The notes under the pieces: model-generated
Told to the model about the DNA's origin: nothing
Database searches by the model: none
The model's input: the letters and a program-made list of their open reading frames with translations, nothing else
Program-made: the position numbers and the translations under genes
NCBI GenBank assembly: GCA_965646165.1
Contig: CBFFYP010000033.1
Coordinates: 1 to 42,992 of the forward strand
DNA length: 42,992 nucleotides
Direction of reading: 5' to 3'
DNA from: MGBC114844 sp910585855
GTDB taxonomy: Bacteria; Bacillota; Clostridia; Lachnospirales; Lachnospiraceae
Part shown: positions 1 through 8,474 of the stretch, one piece after another
Position numbering within the stretch: position 1 is the first letter of the stretch
Layout of the letters: each line of letters starts with the position of its first letter

Positions 1-414
1 GGTAGAAATTATATTTTATTACAGAACAAGTCTTTCGCAAGGTTTAGATACCATTCTTTTTTGTTCCGGGGTCAAGAAACAGCCAGATTCGAAAACGGTG
101 GGCAGCCTGCAGTGACTTTGGAAAAAAGTTAGAAGTTCTTAGACTTCTGCTCGAAAACCTAAGATTTTTTTCACATCCTGCTTCTATGCAGGGTGTGAAA
201 AAAAAGGGGCGTGTTTAGCCCGGAGGATAGGAAAGCGGCTGTCTGACGGCTGATAAAATCCTTCCTTACACCTGTTTTGTTTTGACTGAAATGAGGGCGA
301 ATTGCGCCCCGGTCTGTACGGCTAGAGCAAAGAAAAGGCAGAAGTCTTAGAACTTCTTGCTTTTTGGAAACGTGGAACAGCAGGATGCCCACCATTTTCA
401 AATCTGGCGTCCTC
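1..414. mobile_element. Composite repeat C1, cut by the window edge
   Basis: Bases 1-79 match the spacer that lies between the two oppositely oriented family A units of the complete composites near 22844 and 31661. A plus-strand family A unit follows at 80-412. The left unit, if present, lies outside the window. No open reading frame here looks like a real gene. Confidence 0.6.
80..412 (+). repeat. Family A structured unit U1
   Basis: The unit starts at CAGCCAGA and ends at TCTGGCGTCC, about 333 bp. The terminal arms (about 84-110 and 380-405) are complementary over about 26 bp with three mismatches, so this copy is slightly decayed. Inside are the family A core elements: the AGAAGTTCTTAGACTTCTG helix with its partner near 340, a hairpin with loop TTCTAT near 185, and the paired blocks GGGGCG (near 207) and CGCCCC (near 305). 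Whether it acts as RNA or as hairpin DNA cannot be seen from sequence alone. Confidence 0.75.
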
Positions 415-790
415 CCTCTTATAAAAATCATACGCTACCAGCAAATTTCCGCTTGAAAATTCCAAAAAGTTCTTATCTCATCTTCTCGTAAAATCAAAAA
501 TTTATCTTTTTTAAGTTTATAAAATGACCCATTTTCATGACAGTTTCAAAGTGATTTTTTTGCCATTCTGACATTTTTATTGTCTTGAAAAAATATCCTA
601 TAAGATGGCTACTTTTATGTTCTATTAGAGAAGTATCCAAAAATTTACAATTTCTATTTTGCCTTGAATAGTTCATAATTTGCCAAAAGTCTTTACGTCG
701 ACTTGGCAAAGCAAAATTAACAGAATTACCCAAACATCAGAAAGAACCCCAAAAAAGAATCGTGTCCAAACTTTACTAAATATCAGAGAT
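413..790. other. Gene-free AT-rich stretch
   Basis: No convincing gene is visible. A 79-codon minus-strand frame (494-733) has no clear ribosome binding site and no recognisable domain. The piece around 540-590 resembles bases 27230-27265 upstream of composite C4, so part of it may be old repeat flank. Confidence 0.4.
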
Positions 791-1270
791 TCATCCATTT
801 TCCTTTCGTTTATCTTCCATTTCCCTTTTCACATCATAATCCCCTCCAGGAGAAAGAGAAGGCAATGCCCTCCACTCCTCCTCGCTGATAAACACCGTCT
901 GATTCAGTGGATTAGACTTCCGACACCCAGAAGCAATTCCCCAAGAGAACCAAATATCCTCTACATTCTCTGGGATATAGCCCTCTTGATGACCTATAAT
1001 CCGCCACTCTCCCTCACTCCTCCGGTCAAAAAGACTGTAAGTATCCAGCGGAATCACCAAAAGCCGACCTGCGCTAAGAATATCTTCCTCAGTAATAACC
1101 GGCTGCTCTGAGAAGTAATCAAAAATTTCCACAATATGGAACATCACATGTGCTATAATTCTTCCAAAGCAATAGATGTGTTCATCATACTTAAAGCAAA
1201 AAATATCCCCAATCTTGAGAAACCGCAACATAGTACGTGGCTTCTTTTCCCATCCCCAAATCTTTATCAT
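791..1270 (-). CDS. Imm26-like immunity protein (orphan)
   Basis: The protein has about 159 residues. Near its N-terminus it carries the pattern of the immunity protein 26 family: a GDIFCFKYDE strand followed by YCFGRII. Such proteins usually neutralise a polymorphic toxin made by the same or a neighbouring cell. No toxin gene lies beside it here, so it may be an orphan immunity gene or a family member with another role. A start five codons upstream is possible, but the ATG at 1270 has GGGAGAG at good spacing and is preferred. The gene is followed by an unrelated stretch and preceded by a family A fragment. Family assignment comes from remembered motif similarity only. Confidence 0.55.
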   Translation of the reverse strand: MIKIWGWEKKPRTMLRFLKIGDIFCFKYDEHIYCFGRIIAHVMFHIVEIFDYFSEQPVITEEDILSAGRLLVIPLDTYSLFDRRSEGEWRIIGHQEGYIPENVEDIWFSWGIASGCRKSNPLNQTVFISEEEWRALPSLSPGGDYDVKREMEDKRKENG

Positions 1271-1292
1271 ATCACTCTCTCCCATTCTACTT

Positions 1293-1395
1293 TCTTACCG
1301 TTTGGAGCGAAGCAGGCAAAGAATAGGAGCAAACCGCCTTTGGCGTCCGGTGAAAGTACCCCCTTTTCCGGCAGCATCCTATCTCCAAAATAGCG
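1293..1395 (+). repeat. Family A 3'-end fragment
   Basis: This stretch matches the 3' arm and flank of the A1-type units in composites C3 and C5: ACCGTTTGGAGCG, then the arm ending TTTGGCGTCC at about 1339-1348, then GGTGAAAG and CCGGCAGCATCCT. The 5' arm and the core are missing. It lies between the Imm26-like gene and the LysR stop codon. Confidence 0.7.
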
Positions 1396-1405
1396 TCCTC
1401 TTCCT

Positions 1406-2281
1406 CTACTTTAATAAATTCAAAAAATACTCCGCCGACTGCGACAACGGCAATTTTTCATTATAAACCGCCACCAGCTTTCTACAAGGCAGTTTTTCCG
1501 CAATCTGAACCGCAAATACCCCTTCCTTCAAAGGCAAACAATAATCTGGTATAAATGTCACCCCAAGCCCAATCCGAACCAAATCAATCAACAAAGCATT
1601 GCTGCTAATTTCAATTTCCGGCACTAAATCCAACTGATACTTCTGAAAAACCATATGCAAAAATTCACTTGTCGTACTCTGCCGATCCAACATTAAAATC
1701 GGATACTTTGCCAGTTCCGCCAGTGTCACTTCTCTTTCTTTCAATTCCAAATATTTTTCCCCTGCCAGAAAAACATCCTGAAATTCCTTCACCACCTGAA
1801 TCGCATTGATATTGTGCAAAACCGGATTCGGATAATTTACTACAATTAAATCCGCTTCCCCATTCTCTAACATCTTTCCGCAGCGAATCGATGTCTGATT
1901 GGACACCCGAATATGTACATTGGGATACTCTTCATGAAACTGTTTTAAAAACGGCAGCAGATAATAGTGACAAATCGTATCACTTGCCCCGATTCGAAGC
2001 TGTCCGCCATTTAGAGAATCCGCTTCCATAAGCTGCATTTCCCCACGCCAAAGCAGATGCATCGCAGGTTCTACATGCTTTAATAAAATCTCTCCTTCCG
2101 GCGTAAGCTGCACTTTTTTTGTACTGCGGGTAAACAGTCTGCGATCTAATTTTTTCTCTAACACCTTAATCGACTGACTGACCGCTGACTGAGAAATAAA
2201 CAGCTTTTTGGATGCTTCTGAAAAGCTCAGTGACTTAGCAACATAATAAAACACTTTATATAACTCATAATTAATATCCAT
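1406..2281 (-). CDS. LysR-family transcriptional regulator
   Basis: The 291-residue length is normal for the family. An N-terminal winged helix-turn-helix spans about residues 1-60; SFSEASKKLFISQSAVSQSI contains the recognition helix. A type 2 periplasmic-binding-like effector domain fills about residues 90-290. The start has GGGAGAAAG a few bases upstream. The gene begins 12 bp after the stop of the helicase gene, so the two are probably co-transcribed. Its targets and ligand are unknown; LysR regulators often act on a divergent neighbour, but none is present here. Confidence 0.9.
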   Translation of the reverse strand: MDINYELYKVFYYVAKSLSFSEASKKLFISQSAVSQSIKVLEKKLDRRLFTRSTKKVQLTPEGEILLKHVEPAMHLLWRGEMQLMEADSLNGGQLRIGASDTICHYYLLPFLKQFHEEYPNVHIRVSNQTSIRCGKMLENGEADLIVVNYPNPVLHNINAIQVVKEFQDVFLAGEKYLELKEREVTLAELAKYPILMLDRQSTTSEFLHMVFQKYQLDLVPEIEISSNALLIDLVRIGLGVTFIPDYCLPLKEGVFAVQIAEKLPCRKLVAVYNEKLPLSQSAEYFLNLLK

Positions 2282-2293
2282 AACTCTTTCTCC

Positions 2294-4654
2294 CTATGGT
2301 TCTCCTTTTGGCTGTCTGCCCCAAAATACGGCAAGCTGTTCTTTTACCGTTTCTAGTCTTGTCCGTTTTCGATCGTTCCACTCTCTGGGAAATAATATTT
2401 GATTAGCAAATTCCCAAAAGCGATCATCCAATAAAAGAATCACTCCTCTGTCCTGATCCGTTCGAATCACTCTGCCTGCTGCCTGCAGTACTTTATTGAT
2501 TCCGGGAAAGCGATATGCATAATCAAATCCATTTTCTCCTCTTTCCTGATAATATTCCTTTAAAATTTCACGCTCATTGCAGACTTGCGGCAGCCCTGTT
2601 CCTACAATAATTGTACCGATTAATTGTTCTGCTTTTAAGTCAATTCCCTCTGAAAAAATCCCTCCTAATACACAAAACCCGACCAGTGAAATTTCTTCTT
2701 TTTGTGCTTCTTTAAAACTATCTAAAAATTCTTCTTTCTCCTGCTCACTCATATTAGATTTTTGAATCAAAAGACGCACTGACTCTGTTTTTTGTTTCTG
2801 AAAAGCACCTGTTGCCTGTTCTAAAAACAAATAAGAGGGAAAAAATACCATATAATTTCCCTTTCTGCTCTCTGCTGCAATCCGAATATAATTTGCAATC
2901 TTTTCAAATTCAGAAGCCGTTCTTCTGGTATACTTGCTGCTGACATCAACTGCTGCCAACAAAAGCCGGTTTTCCTGCAAAAAAGGAGAATCTGCATAAA
3001 TTGCATAATCCTCTGAATTTCCGCTGAGAAGTTCCCGATAATAGGCAATCGGAAGCAGCGTAGCAGAAAAAAAGATCGTACTTCTGCCACGTTTTAGGCA
3101 CTCCTGCAGATTATCTGCAGTATGAACACAGAAAAGTTTCACTTGAAATGTACCGCTTTCGGTATGTTCAATATAAACTCGATAACTTTCATCCACAAGC
3201 TCCTGAACCAAAAGAAAATTTCTTATTTGAAAATAAAAAGCCAGCAGTGCTTCCCTCTCTGCAAACGCCGGCTGCTCTTCTAAAAAATTTTCGATATTTC
3301 CCATCAGCCGTACCAGATGTACCACCAAAGCCCCTGCATTTGCCAGTATTTCATAGGTTTCACAGCCTCGCTTCCACTCTAAAAAGACTTGATTACATTT
3401 TTCTAAATCTTTTTCTATCATCTTACTGCTTCCTTTTATCCATTGTTTTGTAGCAAGAAAATCCTCCTTTACCAAAACCGCACTAAACATTTCCCTTGCA
3501 CGTTCAACCAGATTGTGTGCTTCGTCTACCAAAAAAATATAATCTCCCTGACTTCCTTCTGAAAAATAACGTTTTAAACGGACACGGGGATCAAATACAT
3601 AATTATAATCACAGATAATCCCGTCTGCCCAATTTGTTACATCCAAACACATTTCAAACGGGCAGACATGATGTTTCCCTGCATAGGCTTCTATCGTTTC
3701 CCTATCTGCACTTTTTTCATGCGTCAGCAAATCATACACCGCATCATTTACTCGGTCATAATGCCCTTTTGCATAGGGACAGCCCGCCGGATTGCAGACA
3801 CATTCTTCCCGAAAACAAATCTTTTCTTTTGCTGTAATTGTCACCGTCTTAAAAAAAAGCCCCTGCTCTCTTAAACGGGAAAACGCTTCTTCTGCAACGG
3901 TTCGGGTAATGGTCTTTGCCGTCAGATAAAAAATCTTTTCCGCCAGCTCCTCTCCCATTGCTTTTACTGAAGGAAATATAGTAGAAATCGTTTTTCCTAC
4001 GCCGGTAGGCGCTTGAATAAATAATGTTTTCTCTCTTGCAATCGTGCGGTACACACTGACTGCCAGATCTTTCTGACCCAAACGATAGGGAAATGGAAAT
4101 ACTAATTTTTTAATACTTTCATTTCGTGCAATTCTTGCCTGTTCCTGATACTCTGCCCATTTCAAATACTTCTTTAACAACCCTTCAAACCACTCTTTTA
4201 ATTCCTTTTTTGTATACTCCTTTCGAAAACGCCGAATCTGTTCCGTTGAAATCTGTATATAGGTCATTTGTACCTCTATCTTATTTTTTTTATTCTGCAC
4301 GGCATATAAAAATGCATAACACATAGCCTGTGCCAAATGTACCGCAACAGGTTCTTCTAAAAATCTGACATCCATATATACCCCTTTGATTTCATCAATT
4401 ACCGTTATCCCGTTTTCTTCAAAAATTCCGTCTGCCCGCCCCTCTACCAGAATAGAATAAGAATCAAAAGAAAATTTTTGTGAAAGTTTTACCTCAGCAT
4501 GATAATCTGCTCCCATTTGTCGCTGCAGTTTACGATGCAGCCGACTTCCTGCCTGCATCGCATCTTTATCAGAAAAATGCCCCTTTCGATTATCAATATC
4601 TCCGCTTCTCATAATAAACTCCACTAAATTTCTAACTGAAACCTGAATATCCAT
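2294..4654 (-). CDS. DinG/XPD-family DNA helicase with N-terminal PD-(D/E)XK-like domain
   Basis: This is a 786-residue superfamily 2 helicase. Residues 215-222 hold Walker A (APTGVGKT), residues 377-380 the DEAH box, and about 690-710 the motif VI region with QAAGRVIRT. Six cysteines at about 280, 285, 287, 292, 331 and 336 sit where XPD-type enzymes bind a 4Fe-4S cluster. The first 160 residues resemble a RecB/Cas4-like nuclease fold: H40 in GSRLH, GRADG at 72-76, IDEIKG at 86-91 and QAMCYAFLY. The likely role is structure-dependent DNA unwinding in repair. A candidate LexA box lies just upstream. Whether the nuclease domain is active cannot be judged by eye. Confidence 0.88.
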   Translation of the reverse strand: MDIQVSVRNLVEFIMRSGDIDNRKGHFSDKDAMQAGSRLHRKLQRQMGADYHAEVKLSQKFSFDSYSILVEGRADGIFEENGITVIDEIKGVYMDVRFLEEPVAVHLAQAMCYAFLYAVQNKKNKIEVQMTYIQISTEQIRRFRKEYTKKELKEWFEGLLKKYLKWAEYQEQARIARNESIKKLVFPFPYRLGQKDLAVSVYRTIAREKTLFIQAPTGVGKTISTIFPSVKAMGEELAEKIFYLTAKTITRTVAEEAFSRLREQGLFFKTVTITAKEKICFREECVCNPAGCPYAKGHYDRVNDAVYDLLTHEKSADRETIEAYAGKHHVCPFEMCLDVTNWADGIICDYNYVFDPRVRLKRYFSEGSQGDYIFLVDEAHNLVERAREMFSAVLVKEDFLATKQWIKGSSKMIEKDLEKCNQVFLEWKRGCETYEILANAGALVVHLVRLMGNIENFLEEQPAFAEREALLAFYFQIRNFLLVQELVDESYRVYIEHTESGTFQVKLFCVHTADNLQECLKRGRSTIFFSATLLPIAYYRELLSGNSEDYAIYADSPFLQENRLLLAAVDVSSKYTRRTASEFEKIANYIRIAAESRKGNYMVFFPSYLFLEQATGAFQKQKTESVRLLIQKSNMSEQEKEEFLDSFKEAQKEEISLVGFCVLGGIFSEGIDLKAEQLIGTIIVGTGLPQVCNEREILKEYYQERGENGFDYAYRFPGINKVLQAAGRVIRTDQDRGVILLLDDRFWEFANQILFPREWNDRKRTRLETVKEQLAVFWGRQPKGEP

Positions 4655-4692
4655 CTTTTTTCTCCCCGCTCTTTCTGATAGTGCTCTATTTT

Positions 4693-4708
4693 TACAAACG
4701 TTTGTTCT
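4693..4708 (-). promoter_or_regulatory. Candidate LexA (SOS) operator of the helicase gene
   Basis: Read on the minus strand, the site is AGAACAAACGTTTGTA. It matches the Gram-positive LexA pattern GAAC-N4-GTTC with one mismatch (GTTT), and its inner 12 bases form a perfect palindrome. It lies just downstream of a plausible -10 element and about 40 bp before the helicase start, where a repressor would block transcription. Confidence 0.5.
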
Positions 4709-4711
4709 TTT

Positions 4712-4740
4712 ATGCTAACATAGACTACAGGCAAACGCAA
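4712..4740 (-). promoter_or_regulatory. Possible promoter of the helicase-LysR operon
   Basis: On the minus strand, TTGCGT (4740-4735) and TAGCAT (4717-4712) are 17 bp apart. Both match the consensus imperfectly. Position relative to the candidate LexA box supports the reading. Confidence 0.35.
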
Positions 4741-4762
4741 TAGTTTTTTTCTTTAATAAATT

Positions 4763-4820
4763 AGGACGCCAAAATCGAAAGCGAACCCGGAATAGAGCTC
4801 CATTTGACTTTCGGCGTCCT
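4763..4820 (+). repeat. Family B fragment B5
   Basis: This is a shortened family B copy. It keeps the 3' half (AAGCGAACCCGGAATAGA, then CTTTCGGCGTCCT) and begins with AGGACGCC, which pairs with the terminal GGCGTCCT. The resulting hairpin lies directly after the alpha-glucosidase stop and may serve as its transcript end. Confidence 0.65.
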
Positions 4821-4825
4821 CATCT

Positions 4826-6478
4826 TTATACATCTTTTTTGTTTTTCCAATACATCCTTGCTTCATATGGGCGCAGGATCATAGGCTGATCAATCTCCTT
4901 ATAATTACAAATCAGCAATTTCCAAGATGTATCCTCTTTCTGTGTCTGTGGAAAAGAAATTGTTTGTTCAAAAAAATTGCAAATCACTGCCAACTGCTCC
5001 TCTTTCGTAGTACGGATATATGCAAAAATATGCTCGTCCTGCTCCCATAGCATCTGAAACTCTCCATCTGCAAATACAGGATATTCCTTGCGCAGCCGAA
5101 TCAAATTTTTATAGCAGGCAAAAATCGAATCTGCATCTTCTATTTGGCTTTGTGCATTGATTTCTAAATAGTTTGGATTTACCTTTATCCATGGCGTTCC
5201 CTCTGTAAAACCTGCATTTTTTTGACTATTCCACTGCATAGGCGTTCTTGCATTGTCCCTGCTTTTTGCATAAATCGAACGCATAATTTCATCTTTTGGA
5301 TATCCTTTTTCCAAACGCTCCTGATATAGATTTTTTGTTTCAATATCCTGATACTCTTCGATTGGATAAGCAACATTTGTCATACCCAACTCTTCCCCTT
5401 GATAGATATAAGGCGTTCCCTGCATCCCATGCAGAAGAATTGCCAGCATTTTAGCAGATTCCACTCGATAAACCTCATCGTTTCCCCAGCGGGATACAAT
5501 TCTTGGCAAATCGTGATTATTCCAAAATAAACTGTTCCAGCCTTTTTGATATAGTTCCTTTTGCCAGCGGGAGAAAACCTCTTTTAACTTTAAAAACGGC
5601 AGCGGGGATAAATCCCATTTTTCTTTTCCTTCTTCCTGATCTAAACAAATATGTTCAAACTGAAATACCATAGATAACTCACTGTTATCTGGATTGCTGT
5701 ATAATTTGGCAAATTCTGTGGTAGCACTCCATGCTTCCCCTACCGTCACCAAATCTGCTTTTTGAAACGTTTCCTTACTTAATTCCTTTAAAAACTCATG
5801 AAGCCTTGGTCCATTACTTGTAATCTGGCGATCAGGTTCTTTCGCAATTTGATCGATGACATCCAAACGAAAGCCGCCTACTCCTTTTTCAATCCACCAA
5901 TTTATCATATCATAGATTTCTTTCCGCAATTTGGGATTCTCCCAGTTTAAATCTGGTTGTTTTACTGAAAATTGATGAAAATAATATTGCTCTACTTCCG
6001 AAACCCACTCCCACGCCAAACCACCAAAAGCAGCTTTCATTTGATTAGGAGGTGTTCCTTTTACCCCGTCCCGCCAAATATAATAATCATGATATGGATT
6101 TTCTCTGCTTTTTTTCGCTTCCTGAAACCAATAATGCTCATCAGAAGAATGATTTAATACCAAATCCATAATAATACGAATCCGATGTTCTTTTGCCTTT
6201 GCAATCAGTTCCTCCATATCTTTTAAACTGCCAAATATCGGATCGATATCCTGATAATCTGAAATATCATATCCATTGTCATCCTGCGGAGAACGACATA
6301 CCGGGGACAGCCAAATAGCATCAATGCCAAGCTGTTCTAAATAATCTAACTTTGAAATAATCCCCTGTAAATCTCCGATTCCATCTCCATTACTGTCAGA
6401 AAAACTGCGTGGATAAATCTGATATATCACTGCATTTTTCCACCATTTCTTTTCTTGAATTTTTTCTTCTTTTTTCAT
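4826..6478 (-). CDS. GH13 alpha-glucosidase, oligo-1,6-glucosidase type
   Basis: The 550-residue cytoplasmic enzyme has no signal peptide and belongs to glycoside hydrolase family 13, oligo-1,6-glucosidase subgroup. The conserved regions are DLVLNH (about 105-110), GFRLDVID with nucleophile Asp206, VGEAW with acid/base Glu248, and NNHD with Asp323. The residue after the nucleophile is Val207; in this group Val goes with alpha-1,6 activity, while Ala, Gly or Thr goes with alpha-1,4 activity. Isomaltose-like oligosaccharides are therefore the likely substrate. An upstream in-frame start exists, but the ATG at 6478 has GGAAAGG at 9 bp and begins right before the conserved WWKNAVIYQIYPRSF. No sugar transporter lies beside it. 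Confidence 0.9.
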   Translation of the reverse strand: MKKEEKIQEKKWWKNAVIYQIYPRSFSDSNGDGIGDLQGIISKLDYLEQLGIDAIWLSPVCRSPQDDNGYDISDYQDIDPIFGSLKDMEELIAKAKEHRIRIIMDLVLNHSSDEHYWFQEAKKSRENPYHDYYIWRDGVKGTPPNQMKAAFGGLAWEWVSEVEQYYFHQFSVKQPDLNWENPKLRKEIYDMINWWIEKGVGGFRLDVIDQIAKEPDRQITSNGPRLHEFLKELSKETFQKADLVTVGEAWSATTEFAKLYSNPDNSELSMVFQFEHICLDQEEGKEKWDLSPLPFLKLKEVFSRWQKELYQKGWNSLFWNNHDLPRIVSRWGNDEVYRVESAKMLAILLHGMQGTPYIYQGEELGMTNVAYPIEEYQDIETKNLYQERLEKGYPKDEIMRSIYAKSRDNARTPMQWNSQKNAGFTEGTPWIKVNPNYLEINAQSQIEDADSIFACYKNLIRLRKEYPVFADGEFQMLWEQDEHIFAYIRTTKEEQLAVICNFFEQTISFPQTQKEDTSWKLLICNYKEIDQPMILRPYEARMYWKNKKDV

Positions 6479-6703
6479 ATTTATTTTCCTTTCCTCTCTT
6501 TTTCCTAATTTTTCAAAACTTGTAAACCAATATTTTCTAATAAAAAGAATACACGAATCTACTAGAAAATGCAATCTATAAAATATAGTTTAATATATTT
6601 TAAAACAAAAACAACGGAACGGAACGAAAATTCCATCCAGTTGTATTTTTTCCAAACTTCAATTTATCCTATTACCCCTGACTCTTATGTAACAAGCAAC
6701 AAA

Positions 6704-7231
6704 TTATTGTATCTTTACTCCATCCTTCCATATCTCTGATACTATTGTTCCATCCTTATAATAAATCGTTACAGAGCCATCCTTTTTGCCATTTACCCAT
6801 CTTCCCTTATAATAATCTCCATCTTCCCAATAATACGTTCCTTCTAGATTATCATTTACCCACTCACCTTCATATTTCTCTCCACTTGTATAATACATCG
6901 TTCCCTGTCCAGATTTCAAACCATTATAAAGGTATCCAACATAAGTACCTTCATTCTTTATTTCAGAAACATATATAGAATAGCCAGAAGGACAATATAA
7001 ATCCGCTCTCTCATAATTCGCAATGTGATTAATATTAAATCTATTACTATCAATCAAAAAATAATCAGATACTACATATTGTATTCCATCATCTGCTATA
7101 TATCCATCCCAAGTTACATCCAAATTATAAAAATTTCCATCAATACAAACCTGATTCCATGTCCGATTCCCCTTTATTGTTTCACAAATTTTCTTCTCAT
7201 AGCTGTTTTCCCTTTCTTTTTTTATAATCAC
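6704..7231 (-). pseudogene. 5'-truncated transglutaminase-like/MORN-repeat protein
   Basis: The frame encodes up to 175 residues. An early segment, TWNQVCIDGNFYNLDVTWD, matches the end of a transglutaminase-like domain, but the catalytic Cys is missing and the His before WN is replaced. Three or four MORN-type repeats follow (YVGYLYNGLKSGQGTMYY, YEGEWVNDNLEGTYYW, YYKGRWVNGKKDG). The only in-frame start is a weak GTG at 7231. I read this as the remaining 3' part of a longer secreted protein gene. A second copy of its last 45 codons lies at 7945-8098, on the other side of a composite repeat. Confidence 0.6.
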
Positions 7232-7296
7232 TTTACTGCTTCTTTATATATAAACAAATTATATAGCACTGCCCCCGTGTCAAGAAAAACTTCCTA

Positions 7297-7856
7297 ATGA
7301 AAATCACATACCAATCAACGATTTCACACGTTCGCAACTTTGTAAGTTTATCCTATTTCTATCTTTCATTCGTCTTTTAGAGATAGGATGCTGCCGGAAA
7401 AGATTTTCTTTCACCAGACACCAGAGGCGATTCGTGAAATCACGACAGAAGCGATATTTTCTTACAGAACAAGTTTTCAGCAACGTTAGGATACAATTCT
7501 TTTTTGTTTCGGAGTCAAGAAACAGCCAGAGGCGAAAACGGTGGACCGCCTGCAGTGACTTTGAAAAAAAGTTAGAAGTTCTTGGACTTCTGCTCGAAAA
7601 CCTAAGATTTTTTTCACATCCTGCTTCCATGCAGGGTGTGAAAAAAAAGGGGCGTGTTTAGCCCGGATAATAGGAAAGGGACTATCTTACGGCTGATAAC
7701 ATCCTTCCTTACACTCATTACATTTCGGCTGAAATGAGGGCGAATTGCGCCCCGGTCTGTCTGGTTAGATGCACTGTCATGCAGAAGTCTTAGAACTTCT
7801 TGCTTTTTGGAAACCGGAACAGCAGACGGTCCACCGTTTTCACCTCTGGCGTCCTC
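7297..7856. mobile_element. Composite repeat C2, left unit absent
   Basis: Bases 7297-7400 match 27268-27375, so the composite has a shared upstream flank. The mark AGGATGCTGCCGG follows at 7385, then ACCAGAGGCG, the spacer, and one plus-strand family A unit. The left, minus-strand unit present in C3 and C5 is absent; only a short sequence lies in its place. The composite lies between two copies of the MORN gene end. Confidence 0.65.
7523..7854 (+). repeat. Family A structured unit U2
   Basis: The unit runs from CAGCCAGA to TCTGGCGTCC. Its terminal helix differs from the other units: GGACCGCC in the 5' arm (GGGCAGCC in U3b) is matched by GACGGTCC in the 3' arm (GGCTGCCC in U3b). About 24 of 26 pairs hold. 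The core, including the TTCTAT hairpin and the GGGGCG/CGCCCC pair, is intact. Confidence 0.75.
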
Positions 7857-7944
7857 TGGCATCCCAAAATTTTATACTTTTTTAAATTTGTAAGTTTATC
7901 CTGCCTGTTCTTTCCATATATCAGCCCTTACTATTCCGTTTTTA

Positions 7945-8098
7945 TTATTGTATCTTTACTCCATCCTCCCACAGTTCCGTTACCGTTCTGTCATTCTTAT
8001 AATAAACAATCACAATCCCATCCTTTTTCCCATCTACCCATCTGCCCTCACAATAATTGCCACTTGTCCAATAATATGTCCCTTGCTCCTCTCTCAAG
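7945..8098 (-). pseudogene. Second MORN gene end (fragment)
   Basis: Translated on the minus strand, this reads EEQGTYYWTSGNYCEGRWVD and ends with WEDGVKIQ and a stop. It closely matches the last 45 residues of the frame at 6704-7231. An in-frame TAG cuts it off upstream, near 8105. It is the remnant of a duplicated gene. Confidence 0.7.
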
Positions 8099-8273
8099 AT
8101 AATCTAAAATCATCCTGTCTGCCTTTCTATCAAAATCATACTATAATTATCTATCTTATACAAGCAGTATTTATAAAATTTCTGAAAATAGCTATAAGTA
8201 TCGCAAAAAAACAGATTGTTTTAAGATAAAACCCCCAATACTTTACAGGTACTCTATTCTCTGACAGAAATAC

Positions 8274-8409
8274 TCAGCTAAAATTCAAAAAAAGATCTGC
8301 GAAGGGTCATTATTTCCTGTCGGCACTTAAACGCTGTTTTTTAGCTTCTTAGTATCTGCTACGAAAAAATACTAATCACAAGCAGACCTTCCTTTGAATT
8401 TTAGTATCC
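8274..8409 (+). repeat. Family B unit B4, degenerate
   Basis: Core landmarks are present but changed: GGGTCATTATTTCC, GTCGGCACTTA, TCTGCTACGA and AAGCAGACCTTCC. The outer arms CTAAAATTCAAA and TTTGAATTTTAG still pair, although their sequence shares little with B1-B3. It has lost the exact GGCGTCC end. Confidence 0.65.
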
Positions 8410-8412
8410 TTT

Positions 8413-8452
8413 CCAAAAAAAAGACAGAGCAAAAATTTCTATCTGCTCCGTC
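8413..8452 (-). terminator. Rho-independent terminator of the HPr-like gene
   Basis: On the minus strand GACGGAGCA pairs with TGCTCTGTC (one G-U pair) around a 12-base loop, and a run of eight T follows. It begins 23 bp after the HPr-like stop codon. Confidence 0.8.
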
Positions 8453-8474
8453 TTTTTATCTGTTCATTCCTTTT

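Noticed and set aside
171..431. Minus-strand frame over family A unit U1, and similar frames at 7614-7862, 23209-23400 and 32206-32454
   Set aside because: They arise from the repeat itself and carry the same translated stretch in every copy. They lack ribosome binding sites, and the units vary by paired changes rather than by codon position.
494..733. 79-codon minus-strand frame
   Set aside because: No ribosome binding site, no known domain, and it partly overlaps sequence repeated near 27240.
4693..4708. CcpA (cre) site reading of the palindrome at the helicase promoter
   Set aside because: A cre site expects TGNAANCGNTNNCA; the match is poorer than to GAAC-N4-GTTC, and a repair helicase is a better LexA target.
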